From assembly GCA_017541325.1 (NCBI GenBank), contig JAFXZI010000009.1, positions 1 to 32,188 of the forward strand: DNA of 32,188 nucleotides. Direction: 5' to 3'. This DNA is from Bacilli bacterium. Lineage in GTDB: Bacteria > Bacillota_I > Bacilli_A > RF39 > UBA660. Positions 23,071-30,850 of the stretch are shown here, piece by piece (the stretch's first letter is position 1; each line of letters starts with the position of its first letter). Both the position numbers and the translations under genes were made by a program. The notes beneath the pieces are model-generated. The model ran no database searches and had not been told where the DNA came from. It was given only the letters and a program-made list of their open reading frames with translations.

Positions 23071-23445
23071 TTATTCTATTATTTTACTTAAATAATCTAT
23101 ATCTTTAACTTTATATATTACTTTATAAGTATCATTTCCATAATAAATAATAAAATATTTATCATAGATCATATTATTCTTTTTAGTTTCTTTTACACAT
23201 TCAGGAAGTCCTATTTCATCAAATGAGCAATCATCTTGCTTTTCATTAATATCTATTATTCTTTTCAATTCATCATCAACAATACTATTGCTATTTAAAG
23301 TAATATAATTCATCTTTTGATTTTTCTTAGCATAAAAATTATACTCTACAATGGTTATTTTTTCCATTTCTCTGTATTTTCTTATAGTAATTCCCAAAGA
23401 AAACATAAAGATAAAAAATGATATAACTAATAAAAACTTTTTCAT
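23071..23445 (-). CDS. Small membrane-anchored protein of unknown function
   Basis: 124 residues. An N-terminal helix (FLLVISFFIFMFSLGITI) acts as signal anchor; the rest is polar and probably outside. Two cysteines (DDCSF near 78 and PECVK near 88) could form a disulfide. The C-terminal part (DKYFIIYYGNDTYKVIYKVKD) is likely beta. The ATG comes one base after the stop of the polyprenyl synthase gene, with only a weak AAGAGA site, so translation probably depends on coupling. I do not recognise the family. It is flanked by two lipid-metabolism genes in the same transcript. Confidence 0.7.
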   Translation of the reverse strand: MKKFLLVISFFIFMFSLGITIRKYREMEKITIVEYNFYAKKNQKMNYITLNSNSIVDDELKRIIDINEKQDDCSFDEIGLPECVKETKKNNMIYDKYFIIYYGNDTYKVIYKVKDIDYLSKIIE

Positions 23446-23446
23446 A

Positions 23447-24808
23447 TTATTTATCTCTTAATTCTAAGTATGTAATAAATCCTTGTAAAATATTCTTATA
23501 ATCTTTTTTCATACTTCTATTTATTCTAATTAATTCTTTGCTCTCATTAAATAACTCTTCTTGTTTTTTTATAGCATAATCATATGCACCACTTTTAGTA
23601 AATATTTCTCTTACTTTTTCTACATCTTTTTCAGTTAAAGTATTCTTTCCATAGTACTTTAACAACTCATCTTTATATTCTGTATTAATTGTATATGAAT
23701 ATAATATAGTTTGTTTGTATTCTTCTATATCAGAGTTATTCTTTCCCATCTTTTTAGCACTACTATATATACCTAAAATATCATCTTTAATTTGAAAGGC
23801 AATTCCTAGTGGTTCAGCAAGTTTTTCTAAAGAAGTAATTGCTTTATCACTAGCACCACCTAAAGTCATCCCTAAAGCAAGTGGTCCAGTAATTGTATAC
23901 CAAGCAGTCTTTAATCTATATATTTCCATTATATCTTTTTCAATAACATTATATTTAGAATCATATTTTCCAACAAAAGGAAGCATTACATCTATTATTT
24001 CACCTTTACCAGTATAAATTAAAATATCATTATATAATTTTAATAATCTAGCTAAGTTACTATTATTTGAATAACTAGTAGTTATAATATTGCTTGATAG
24101 AAAGAATCCAACATCTCCAATGCACAAAGCAAGAGCTTTAGATGTATCTATTTTATTATTATCAAAATCTTTATCTTTTAAATCACATTTATTAAATTTT
24201 TCTTCATATTTTTTATGAATAGTAGTTTTTCCTCTTCTAGTATCTGCTTTATCTATAATATCATCGTGAACTAAAATAGATGTTTGAAACGTTTCATAAG
24301 CAACAGCAAGAGGCATATAATAGTCATCTTCTTTTTTACTAGATAAATGATACCCAAGTGAAATTAAAAATGCCCTAATATATTTACCGCCAGAATTCAT
24401 TACAGTAAAATTATCCATTAATTCTCTAACAATAGGATTATCTTTTTTATTTATGAATGTTTTATTGAATTTATTCATATTCTTATCTATTTCTTTAATT
24501 GTTTTAATATATAAGAAATAGAATTCAGTAAGATTTTTATACTCTAATAAACTATCATAACTAGTGTTTTTAGTCCCTATTATTAAAATGTTACTATTAC
24601 TAGTAAATTTTTTCTCTCTCTTTATAAAATCGTAATAATCACTTATGTCATTACAAATAATAACTTTAGATTTTTGATTCCATAAACTAAATAGGTCTCC
24701 AACATTACTACTTTCTTCATCATTAACAATAATAACAAAGTCGGTTTTTTTAGCTATATTTGAATCATACTTTATTTCATTACATCCTACTTTAGGAATT
24801 AATATCAT
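23447..24808 (-). CDS. Polyprenyl diphosphate synthase family protein with extra N-terminal region
   Basis: 453 residues. The catalytic part (about 120-453) is a trans-prenyltransferase that extends allylic diphosphates with isopentenyl diphosphate. GGKYIR is at 140-145, the first aspartate-rich motif HDDIIDKADTRRG at 181-193, KT at 300-301, and the second motif QIKDDILGIYSS at 339-350. The second motif ends in Gly rather than Asp (DDILG), a variant seen in several chain-length subgroups. The N-terminal 110 residues are extra compared with the usual 290-340 residue enzyme. They are alpha/beta-like, with short strands such as KTDFVIIVND and SNILIIGTK, and no motif I can name. SD AAGGAG, promoter at 24837-24865. 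It is the first gene of a transcript with the small protein and lipid kinase. Product chain length cannot be read. Confidence 0.85.
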   Translation of the reverse strand: MILIPKVGCNEIKYDSNIAKKTDFVIIVNDEESSNVGDLFSLWNQKSKVIICNDISDYYDFIKREKKFTSNSNILIIGTKNTSYDSLLEYKNLTEFYFLYIKTIKEIDKNMNKFNKTFINKKDNPIVRELMDNFTVMNSGGKYIRAFLISLGYHLSSKKEDDYYMPLAVAYETFQTSILVHDDIIDKADTRRGKTTIHKKYEEKFNKCDLKDKDFDNNKIDTSKALALCIGDVGFFLSSNIITTSYSNNSNLARLLKLYNDILIYTGKGEIIDVMLPFVGKYDSKYNVIEKDIMEIYRLKTAWYTITGPLALGMTLGGASDKAITSLEKLAEPLGIAFQIKDDILGIYSSAKKMGKNNSDIEEYKQTILYSYTINTEYKDELLKYYGKNTLTEKDVEKVREIFTKSGAYDYAIKKQEELFNESKELIRINRSMKKDYKNILQGFITYLELRDK

Positions 24809-24836
24809 AATATCACTCCTTAAACAAACTATTTTG

Positions 24837-24865
24837 ATTGTATCATTATTTATATAAAAATTAAA
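24837..24865 (-). promoter_or_regulatory. Promoter of the polyprenyl synthase - lipid kinase operon
   Basis: On the minus strand TTTAAT, 17 bases, TACAAT, with TG one base before the -10 box (extended -10). Confidence 0.5.
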
Positions 24866-24867
24866 TA

Positions 24868-25662
24868 TTATTTACTTATCTTAACCAGTATTGGATAATG
24901 ATCACTAAAATATCTTAAGTCTTTAGATTTAATAATATTTATCTCTTCTATTTTCCATTTTTTAGGAATAAAAACATGGTCAATTGGTAATTTATCTTCT
25001 TGATATTTCCATGTTTTTTCATCATTCGGTACTCTAACATATCCAATTGATTCCATATTATTTACAAAATTCTTAAATCTAGGCATATTCATATCCATAT
25101 TAAAGTCTCCAGTAAGTATTACAGGATATTTTGATTTAGATATTAATTTTTGTAAATAATTTAATTGTCTTATTTGAATTATATTAAGTCTATGCTCTAA
25201 ATGGGTATTAATAAAATTAATTCTTGAAAAACCAGGAATTTCTATAATACAAGAAGTAACAACTCTAGGTCTTAATGATTTTCTTTTTATTCCATCTATA
25301 ATATCTTTAAGATTATGAGGTAACCATGGAAGTCTATGAGTACGAGATTTTATTACTTTATGTTTAGTAATAATACTAGCAGTTTCATTAAAACGATCTA
25401 CAATACTTATTTTTTTTACTAAAAATGTACTTCCATATCTAAAAGAACCAAACATCTTATATTTTGGTTTAAGTACAACATTCAATCTTTTAATAAATTT
25501 TCTTACTAATTCTTGAGTCCCTAATGCATCAATCTTATACTCATCTAAGAATTCTCTTAGAATTAAAGCATTATCTTGACCACTTGGATCAATTCCATCA
25601 TAATTACTAATTCTATATTTATTTTGAATATTCATACTACCAACTATAATACTTTTACTCAT
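24868..25662 (-). CDS. Endonuclease/exonuclease/phosphatase (EEP) family protein
   Basis: 264 residues from ATG at 25662; upstream in-frame codons overlap the tRNA terminator and look non-coding. The metal-dependent phosphodiesterase fold is shown by the ordered motifs: N11 in GSMNIQ, E51 in LGTQELV, H154 in INTHLEHR, D186 and N188 in LTGDFNMD, D228-H229 in PIDHVFIP and D254-H255 in YFSDHYPIL. The full catalytic set is present. There is no signal peptide, so it should act in the cytoplasm. The substrate could be nucleic acid, a phospholipid head group or a phosphoinositol-like compound; the family is too broad to choose. The ribosome binding site AAGGG is rather distant (about 12 bases). Confidence 0.85.
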   Translation of the reverse strand: MSKSIIVGSMNIQNKYRISNYDGIDPSGQDNALILREFLDEYKIDALGTQELVRKFIKRLNVVLKPKYKMFGSFRYGSTFLVKKISIVDRFNETASIITKHKVIKSRTHRLPWLPHNLKDIIDGIKRKSLRPRVVTSCIIEIPGFSRINFINTHLEHRLNIIQIRQLNYLQKLISKSKYPVILTGDFNMDMNMPRFKNFVNNMESIGYVRVPNDEKTWKYQEDKLPIDHVFIPKKWKIEEINIIKSKDLRYFSDHYPILVKISK

Positions 25663-25700
25663 ATAGATATCCAACCCTTCTAATAATATTATAACGCAAT

Positions 25701-25740
25701 GACAAAAAAATAAAAACCTTGTAATTAAACAAGGTTTTAT
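25701..25740 (-). terminator. Terminator of the tRNA operon
   Basis: Perfect 10-bp stem AAAACCTTGT / ACAAGGTTTT at 25713-25738 with a 6-base loop. A T-rich tract follows on the minus strand. It lies 10 bases beyond the last tRNA. Confidence 0.85.
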
Positions 25741-25747
25741 TATCAAA

Positions 25748-25823
25748 TGGTGTCCCGCTGGAGATTCGAACTCCAGACCCTTTGATTAAAAGTCAAATGC
25801 TCTACCGACTGAGCTAGCGGAAC
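25748..25823 (-). tRNA. tRNA-Lys (anticodon TTT)
   Basis: 76 bases with encoded CCA. Acceptor GTTCCGC / GCGGGAC (one G-T pair). Anticodon arm TTTGA-CTTTTAA-TCAAA gives TTT. T-loop GTTCGAATC is intact. Last tRNA of the operon. Confidence 0.95.
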
Positions 25824-25827
25824 AAAA

Positions 25828-25902
25828 TGGCTGCCTCGGCTAGATTCGAACTAGCGCATGTCAGAGTCAAAGTCTGATGCCTTACCGCTTGGCTACGAGG
25901 CA
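25828..25902 (-). tRNA. tRNA-Gln (anticodon TTG)
   Basis: 75 bases with encoded CCA. Acceptor TGCCTCG / CGAGGCA shows the U1-A72 pair typical of bacterial tRNA-Gln. Anticodon arm TCAGA-CTTTGAC-TCTGA gives TTG. T-loop intact. Confidence 0.95.
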
Positions 25903-25909
25903 ATATATA

Positions 25910-25993
25910 TGGTGGAGAGAGATGGATTCGAACCATCGAACCCGAAGGAACAGATTTACAGTCTGCCGCGTTTAGCCACTTCGCTACCTCTCC
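25910..25993 (-). tRNA. tRNA-Tyr (anticodon GTA)
   Basis: 84 bases with encoded CCA. The long variable arm marks a class II tRNA. Acceptor GGAGAGG / TCTCTCC (last pair G-T). The anticodon arm contains CTGTAAA, giving GTA. Confidence 0.95.
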
Positions 25994-26000
25994 AAAATAA

Positions 26001-26076
<76 letters not shown>

Positions 26077-26082
26077 ACATTA

Positions 26083-26159
26083 TGGTGGGCGATATAGGAC
26101 TCGAACCTGTGACCCCCTGCTTGTAAGGCAGGTGCTCTAACCAACTGAGCTAATCGCCC
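26083..26159 (-). tRNA. tRNA-Val (anticodon TAC)
   Basis: 77 bases with encoded CCA. Acceptor GGGCGAT / ATCGCCC is fully paired. Anticodon arm CCTGC-CTTACAA-GCAGG gives TAC. First tRNA of the operon. Confidence 0.95.
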
Positions 26160-26183
26160 GAATATATCGGTTTGACAATTAAA

Positions 26184-26212
26184 AATATAACAAATATATA
26201 CTTCTTTGTCAA
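26184..26212 (-). promoter_or_regulatory. Strong promoter of the five-tRNA operon
   Basis: On the minus strand a perfect TTGACA, 17 bases, TATATT, with TG one base before the -10 box. It lies 25 bases upstream of tRNA-Val and is the best -35 box in the window, as expected for a stable-RNA operon. Confidence 0.85.
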
Positions 26213-26241
26213 CCAAAAAAATCAAGTTTTTTCATCTTTAC

Positions 26242-26270
26242 TTTACTAATTAAAAATAAATTGCTATTAT
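26242..26270 (+). promoter_or_regulatory. Candidate promoter of the Nfu gene
   Basis: TTTACT, 17 bases, TATTAT, with TG one base before the -10 box. The start codon is only 15 bases beyond, giving a very short leader. Confidence 0.45.
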
Positions 26271-26285
26271 TTTATTGGTGATTTT

Positions 26286-26528
26286 ATGAAAAAAAATGTA
26301 AAACGTGATGTAGAAAAAGAAATAATAGACGTATTAGATAGAATTAGACCTTATTTAGAAGGTGATGGTGGTGGTCTTGAATACATTAAATTTGAAGACG
26401 GAATTGTTTATGTAAGGCTACTGGGTGCATGTCAAGGATGTAGTTTAATAGATGTTACACTAAAAGAAGGAATAGAAGCAATGCTTATGGATGAAATTCC
26501 AGAAGTAATGGGAGTTACGCAAATATAA
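26286..26528 (+). CDS. nfu: NifU C-terminal-domain (Nfu-type) iron-sulfur protein
   Basis: 80 residues, a stand-alone Nfu domain that carries an Fe-S cluster between assembly scaffold and target proteins. The family signature RPYLEGDGGGLEYI is at 21-34, and the cluster-binding C-x2-C is GACQGCS (C49 and C52). It probably acts as a homodimer with the cluster bridged between subunits. It is a single plus-strand gene with a weak GGTG ribosome site and a bidirectional terminator. A ferredoxin lies about 4 kb away, but no suf or isc genes are in the window. Confidence 0.93.
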   Translation: MKKNVKRDVEKEIIDVLDRIRPYLEGDGGGLEYIKFEDGIVYVRLLGACQGCSLIDVTLKEGIEAMLMDEIPEVMGVTQI

Positions 26529-26534
26529 ACAAAT

Positions 26535-26562
26535 AAAAAAGGACTTTTACAAGTCCTTTTTA
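26535..26562. terminator. Bidirectional terminator between Nfu and the acidic protein gene
   Basis: Stem AAAAAGGACTT / AAGTCCTTTTT with a TTAC loop, with A and T runs on either side, between converging genes. Confidence 0.85.
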
Positions 26563-28599
26563 TTATCTTACAATTCCTTCTGCTACACTAGCTGTTTCTA
26601 CAACTGGATTTGGATTAGATAAAACTGATCCTGTTGTAGTATATCTATTTAATACTTCCACTTTCTTTTCTTGTGGCATCCTACCAAATATATCTACCAT
26701 TAAAGCAAGTGGAGTTATTTTTTCAGTTTGACATGCAGTTTGAATATCTTCTAATGTAAACTTTGCTTCTCCTGTTGCAGGGTCTTTTATTTCTTCTGTT
26801 AAGAATCTTAATGCTGTTTCATCATCACCAAACATTTTACTAATTCTTTCTTGTTCTCTATCATATGGTTCATCTCCAGAAAGATCCTCATCTTCATATG
26901 ATAATACATCTTTAACTGTTGCATCCCATTTATTAAGATCAAATCCCTCAGCAACTTCAGCATCTTGTGTTTCAGTTGTTTCTTCAGGAACATAATCTAT
27001 TACATAATCAGTTAACGGATTTGTTACTTGTTCTTCCATAGGTTCATCAATACGTACCAACTTTCCAGTTGTTTGGTCATATTTTAATCCAGCTTCAAGT
27101 AATGCTTTATATACTGAATTAATATCTGGTTCTGTAGTTTCTTCCTGAACAGCTGCAACTTCTTCCGCTTGATGTTCACTAGCTTCAGTAGTTGTCTCTT
27201 CTACTGCTTCAGCAGTTTGTTTTTCTCCAAGAATTTGTTTTAAAGTATTAACTAAAGAATCTCTACTTTCTTGAAGTTCAGAACTTTCTTCAGTTACTTC
27301 TTCAACTGTTTCTTCTTTATATAAAACAACTTCATTTCCTGAAATTTCTTCATAACATCCAATTGCTTTTGCTTTATGTTTAGAATCTTTTAAATATGCA
27401 ACTTGATCTGATAATTCCGTAAATCCTAATGTACTTAATTCTTCATTAGACACTTCATAACCAGCTAAAGCTTTTTCAAATACTACTCTTTCACTTTCAT
27501 CATATGTACCATTTTTTCCCCATTTACTAGCAAGTAATAATAAACTTACTAATCCAGGGTATGCTGATGCATCTATATATGCACCTTTATGCACAACACA
27601 TATTTTTTGATTATCTTTGATAAAATCTGGATAAGTATTTTTTTCTCTATTAACTTTTTTTAGTCTATATCCTTCTTCATAAATAGAATGCATTGCATCA
27701 AATAATGTTGGTGCTGCCGTAATTATTTCTATTAATGCTTCTGTTGGTTCAGTACCAAAAACTATAGGTTCCACAACAATAGGTTCAGCATTTTCTGCTG
27801 TTTCTGCAGAAGTACTTTCTTTTTTTGTTTCATGACTAGTATTACCAAGTATAAGACTTGCAAATGCATCAACACCAGTTTCTGGTTCTTTTCCAAGTAT
27901 TAAATCTGTAAAGCTAGTTAAGTACTTAGCTTTTCTTTCTGCTAATTCTTCATCACTTAATAAACTTCCTAAATCATATACTTCTCCAAGTTTAGCATTA
28001 ACTGTATCAACAACTGGTGCTTCTTCTAAATTAGTTGTTTCTAATGTTTCACCAGGAGTTACTACACTTAATCCTTCTAGTTTAGTAATATCTACAGTTA
28101 ATTCATCTGGATTTTCTGAAATAACAGATTTTGCAACATCTTCAATTGCGCTTTCTACTTTTGCATACTTCTCATTCTTTTCTATTCCAGCTTTTGTAAA
28201 TCCATTTAATAATCTAGTTAATCTACCTGGAACTCTAATTGCTTTTACTCCTACACCATTTAGTGAAATTTTATTTTCTAAATCATCAAAGGCAAAAATA
28301 CTTACACTTAATTGTGCTAATTTTTCTGCTTGTCTATTGAATCTTTCAATGTCAGTTCTTACTTCTTCTGTTCTAACTTCATCTTCTTGCTTTTCGCTTA
28401 TTTCAGTAGCAATAGCAACAAGTCTGTTATACTCTTCATTATATCTTTCAATTCTATGAGCTAAAGCTGCATCAGAAGCACGAAGGCCAACAATAGTTTT
28501 TCCAGTTAATTTAGCTTTATTAGGTTTAACAGAACCTGCCCTAACAGTAGTTACAGCTTCAGTTCTTCTTAAAAATCCTTCTTTTCTCTCGTCTTCCAT
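26563..28599 (-). CDS. Large acidic cytoplasmic protein of unknown function
   Basis: 678 residues, no signal peptide and no transmembrane segment. The N-terminus (MEDERKEGFLRRTEAVTTVR) is charged. A helical region at about 40-100 (ALAHRIERYNEEYNRLVAIA) follows. Acidic Glu/Thr-rich low-complexity tracts at about 265-280, 430-485 and 540-560 separate more ordered blocks. One of these, at about 310-410, contains YPDFIKDNQKICVVHKGAYI and reads like a folded domain. The last block (FLTEEIKDPATGEAKFTLEDIQTACQTEKITPLALMVDIFGRMP) looks like a small helical domain. It shares a transcript with the DUF1292 gene 25 bases upstream. The start has GGGAGG. I do not recognise the family; a multidomain scaffold with disordered linkers is what can be seen. 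Confidence 0.75.
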   Translation of the reverse strand: MEDERKEGFLRRTEAVTTVRAGSVKPNKAKLTGKTIVGLRASDAALAHRIERYNEEYNRLVAIATEISEKQEDEVRTEEVRTDIERFNRQAEKLAQLSVSIFAFDDLENKISLNGVGVKAIRVPGRLTRLLNGFTKAGIEKNEKYAKVESAIEDVAKSVISENPDELTVDITKLEGLSVVTPGETLETTNLEEAPVVDTVNAKLGEVYDLGSLLSDEELAERKAKYLTSFTDLILGKEPETGVDAFASLILGNTSHETKKESTSAETAENAEPIVVEPIVFGTEPTEALIEIITAAPTLFDAMHSIYEEGYRLKKVNREKNTYPDFIKDNQKICVVHKGAYIDASAYPGLVSLLLLASKWGKNGTYDESERVVFEKALAGYEVSNEELSTLGFTELSDQVAYLKDSKHKAKAIGCYEEISGNEVVLYKEETVEEVTEESSELQESRDSLVNTLKQILGEKQTAEAVEETTTEASEHQAEEVAAVQEETTEPDINSVYKALLEAGLKYDQTTGKLVRIDEPMEEQVTNPLTDYVIDYVPEETTETQDAEVAEGFDLNKWDATVKDVLSYEDEDLSGDEPYDREQERISKMFGDDETALRFLTEEIKDPATGEAKFTLEDIQTACQTEKITPLALMVDIFGRMPQEKKVEVLNRYTTTGSVLSNPNPVVETASVAEGIVR

Positions 28600-28624
28600 T
28601 ACAAGAACCTCCCTTTATTTATTA

Positions 28625-28933
28625 CTATTGAGCGTCTGTTCCTTCCTCTTCTTTTTCTTCATCTTCATCAGGCTTAGATAATTCTTTTAGAACATTTTTA
28701 ATTCTAGACCACTCTTCGTCTGTTTCTACTCCACCTAAAACAGGGTCACTATCGTCATTTCTAATTAGTGAAGCAACATAAATAGTAACATTACCATTAT
28801 CGTCAGTTTCATTTTTTGTATAGATAATATATTCCTTTTTTGTATCTGTAAATTCAAATGATAAAAGGACTTCAACCTCGTCGATTGAACCATCTTCTAA
28901 TACAATAGACATAACTTTCTTTTCTTCTGACAT
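28625..28933 (-). CDS. DUF1292 family protein (YrzB-like)
   Basis: 102 residues. LEDGSIDEVEVLLSFEFTDTKKEYIIYT is the family core (an acidic beta protein with the pattern F-E-x-x-x-K-x-Y-I-x-Y-T). NVTIYVASL and the EEWSRI region continue it, and a run of acidic residues ends the protein. YrzB is conserved across Firmicutes, often near alaS and yrrK, but its role is unknown; here it instead precedes the large acidic protein. Shine-Dalgarno GGGAGG. First gene of a two-gene transcript. Confidence 0.88.
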   Translation of the reverse strand: MSEEKKVMSIVLEDGSIDEVEVLLSFEFTDTKKEYIIYTKNETDDNGNVTIYVASLIRNDDSDPVLGGVETDEEWSRIKNVLKELSKPDEDEEKEEEGTDAQ

Positions 28934-28966
28934 ATTAATGCCTCCCTTTATTCTATACTACTATTA

Positions 28967-28996
28967 ATCTTATCATGATTTAGAACTATTTTTCAA
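28967..28996 (-). promoter_or_regulatory. Promoter of the DUF1292 / acidic protein operon
   Basis: On the minus strand TTGAAA, 18 bases, TAAGAT, with TG one base before the -10 box. Confidence 0.55.
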
Positions 28997-28998
28997 TA

Positions 28999-29292
28999 TT
29001 ATTTTTCATTTTTAGGTCTTTTTAATAAGAAATACTTACATTCATAAGAACAGAACGTTTTTATATAATTATCTAAGTCTTTAATATCATTTATTTTTTT
29101 AACTTTTTTATTTTTGCTATCGTAAAATCCTTTAAGTCTTAATTTTCCATATGAATAATCACCAAATATATAATCAAACTCATTAAAATAATCGGTTTCT
29201 CTAATAGCTTCATTAAATTCATCTACATCAAAACCGTCTTTATATTCTTTAACAAGTTCATAATCTAAATTGTTATATTTTACTGTTTTCAT
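28999..29292 (-). CDS. YutD-like protein
   Basis: 97 residues. The sequence YELVKEYKDGFDVDEFNEAI, then FDYIFGDYSYGKLRLKGFYD and a final SYECKYFLLKRP match the YutD (DUF1027) family of Bacilli in order and spacing, including the D-Y-I-x-G-D-x-x-x-G-x-L-R-L-[KR]-G-F core and the C-x-x-x-C-x-Y-F-x-L ending, here C87 and C91 approximately. YutD is a small cytoplasmic protein of unknown function. It starts 8 bases after the S1-domain gene, with GGAG as ribosome site, so the two form an operon. Confidence 0.82.
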   Translation of the reverse strand: MKTVKYNNLDYELVKEYKDGFDVDEFNEAIRETDYFNEFDYIFGDYSYGKLRLKGFYDSKNKKVKKINDIKDLDNYIKTFCSYECKYFLLKRPKNEK

Positions 29293-29300
29293 ATATACTC

Positions 29301-29654
29301 CTACTTATCTATTTCATCATACTTTTCTTCAACCCAATCATCTAATTTGATTGATAAAGTTTCAAATCCACTATCAGTTTCTTTTATTTTTCCTCTACTC
29401 TTTTTATTAATACGATAATCAATATCTTTAATACTTAGTTTTAAATGACATGTATCATCATCTTTTTCAAGTATTTTAACTCTAATAGTTTCTCCAATTT
29501 CAACAAAACTATTAGGATCTTTTACAAATTTATTTGATATTTCAGATATGTGAATTAATCCACTATAATATTCGTTTAAGCTAACAAATATTCCATAGTT
29601 TTCAATTCCAGTAACACATCCTACTACTATTTTACCTACTTCATATTTTGACAT
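29301..29654 (-). CDS. S1 RNA-binding domain protein (GSP13/YugI-like)
   Basis: 117 residues from ATG at 29654, which has GAGGG 6 bases upstream; a longer frame to 29684 has no ribosome site. One S1 OB-fold domain fills residues 1-75: KYEVGKIVVGCVTGIENYGIF, then SGLIHISEIS and VKILEKDDD with HLKLSIKDID at the end. A charged tail follows. Single-S1 proteins of this type bind RNA or ribosomes and include Bacillus general stress protein 13 and CvfD of streptococci. It is paired with the YutD-like gene downstream. Confidence 0.85.
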   Translation of the reverse strand: MSKYEVGKIVVGCVTGIENYGIFVSLNEYYSGLIHISEISNKFVKDPNSFVEIGETIRVKILEKDDDTCHLKLSIKDIDYRINKKSRGKIKETDSGFETLSIKLDDWVEEKYDEIDK

Positions 29655-29672
29655 ATACATCCCTCTAAAACA

Positions 29673-29681
29673 ATTGTAGCA
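29673..29681 (-). promoter_or_regulatory. Possible extended -10 promoter for the S1/YutD-like pair
   Basis: On the minus strand TGCTACAAT (extended -10), 19 bases before the S1 gene. No clear -35 box is seen. Confidence 0.35.
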
Positions 29682-29691
29682 CAAAATAAGA

Positions 29692-29713
29692 GTTAATACT
29701 AATCTGTATTAAC
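29692..29713 (-). terminator. Likely terminator after the tail-anchored protein
   Basis: Perfect 8-bp stem GTTAATAC / GTATTAAC with a 6-base loop. The T tract beyond it is broken (TCTTATTTTG), so read-through into the S1 gene is possible. Confidence 0.5.
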
Positions 29714-29715
29714 CC

Positions 29716-30540
29716 CTAAATAACATTAATTTTCTTTAATACAAAGAAACTAACAATTGCAATTATTATTAAAATTATTAGTATAACTAAAATTATTATT
29801 CTTCTTTTAGCTTTATTTTCTTCTTTTATTTCATCTCTTAATTCGAAGTCTTGTTCAGATAAATCCATACTTCTAGTATAGAAAGAATTAACTATTTTAC
29901 CACTATCACTAATTGTTTTATTTAAATCTAATTCTTCTGATGAATCTTTTTCTTCTTCAACAAGTATTTCTTTAGCAATTTCTTCTTGTAACTCTTCATT
30001 TGATAAAGCAGTCATTGCATTAGTAGCCATTAAATCACTCATTAAATCTTTTCCATCATCTGCTTTTTCTTCTTTTATTTCTTCAAGTATAGTATTTGAT
30101 GTAATAGTATCTATTAATTCTCTAATACCTTCTTTTTCTAAATCTTCATCCATTTTTTCTTTTTTAGAAAGATATTTTTGATTTAAATCATTAAGTATAT
30201 TGTATTCCATATCTTGAAGTTTTCTTCTTTTATCTGCTTCTTCAGTAGCACTTCTATTCTTTTTAGCTTCTTCTAAAACAGAATTAATATCATATACTTT
30301 TTCTTCTATTTCTTCATTTATGATGCTATCTTGATTCTTTTCAACTCTAGTTTTCCTTGTTTCTAAAAAAGGTTCAGAATCATCCTTTAAAGATATTTTT
30401 CCAAAATTGGTTAAGTCTACAGTACCTTCATAACCAACTTTTCTATTAGCATCATCATATAAATATTTATTCTTATTAGTACGACTTGATCTAGGATCTT
30501 TTGGTTGTTCTTGATTGTATTTAGAAGCCCTTCTTTCCAT
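29716..30540 (-). CDS. Tail-anchored, highly charged protein of unknown function
   Basis: 274 residues from ATG at 30540; the GTG three codons upstream is part of the GGAGGTG ribosome site. Residues 1-245 are cytoplasmic in character and rich in Glu, Lys, Asp and Asn, with helical stretches (VYDINSVLEEAKKNRSATEE and RKLQDMEYNILNDLNQKY) and probable coiled coil. A single hydrophobic segment at about 248-268 (IIILVILIILIIIAIVSFFV) ends in KKINVI, the layout of a C-terminally anchored protein. There are no cysteines and no recognisable domain. The N-terminal segment (RRASKYNQEQPKDPRSSR) is basic and polar. Possibly a division or envelope-associated scaffold, but nothing in the sequence proves this. 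Confidence 0.7.
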   Translation of the reverse strand: MERRASKYNQEQPKDPRSSRTNKNKYLYDDANRKVGYEGTVDLTNFGKISLKDDSEPFLETRKTRVEKNQDSIINEEIEEKVYDINSVLEEAKKNRSATEEADKRRKLQDMEYNILNDLNQKYLSKKEKMDEDLEKEGIRELIDTITSNTILEEIKEEKADDGKDLMSDLMATNAMTALSNEELQEEIAKEILVEEEKDSSEELDLNKTISDSGKIVNSFYTRSMDLSEQDFELRDEIKEENKAKRRIIILVILIILIIIAIVSFFVLKKINVI

Positions 30541-30565
30541 ATCAAGCACCTCCTACTATACATTC

Positions 30566-30594
30566 ATTTTATCATAGACAAATATAATTTTAAA
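30566..30594 (-). promoter_or_regulatory. Candidate promoter of the tail-anchored protein gene
   Basis: On the minus strand TTTAAA, 17 bases, TAAAAT, with TG one base before the -10 box. A TATAAT for the divergent ferredoxin gene (plus strand, 30583-30588) overlaps it. Confidence 0.4.
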
Positions 30595-30637
30595 TAGTAA
30601 AATGTAAATAGATGATTATATCTCGGAGGTGAAACTA

Positions 30638-30826
30638 ATGAAAATTAAAGTAGAAGGTTGCATTGGATGCGGTGCTTGTTTAGGTGTTGCTCCAGAAGTA
30701 TTTGTAATGAATGATGATGGTATGTCTACTCCAAAAGCAGAAAAAGTTAGTGCAGAACATGAAGAATCTGCAAGAGAAGCTATGGAAGTATGTCCTGTAG
30801 GGGCAATAAGCGAAGTAGAAGAATAA
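30638..30826 (+). CDS. Ferredoxin with a single [4Fe-4S] cluster
   Basis: 62 residues from ATG at 30638, with GGAGG 8 bases upstream; the GTG nine bases earlier is part of that ribosome site. The cluster ligands are C8, C11, C14 (CIGCGACLGVAPEVF) and C52 (EVCPVGAI), the arrangement of monocluster 4Fe-4S ferredoxins of Bacilli. It is an acidic, soluble electron carrier; its partners are not in the window. Single gene, closed by a bidirectional terminator. Confidence 0.93.
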   Translation: MKIKVEGCIGCGACLGVAPEVFVMNDDGMSTPKAEKVSAEHEESAREAMEVCPVGAISEVEE

Positions 30827-30850
30827 AAAAAGAACCAATCGGTTCTTTTT
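30827..30850. terminator. Bidirectional terminator between ferredoxin and RluB genes
   Basis: Perfect 10-bp stem AAAAAGAACC / GGTTCTTTTT with an AATC loop, between converging genes. Confidence 0.85.
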
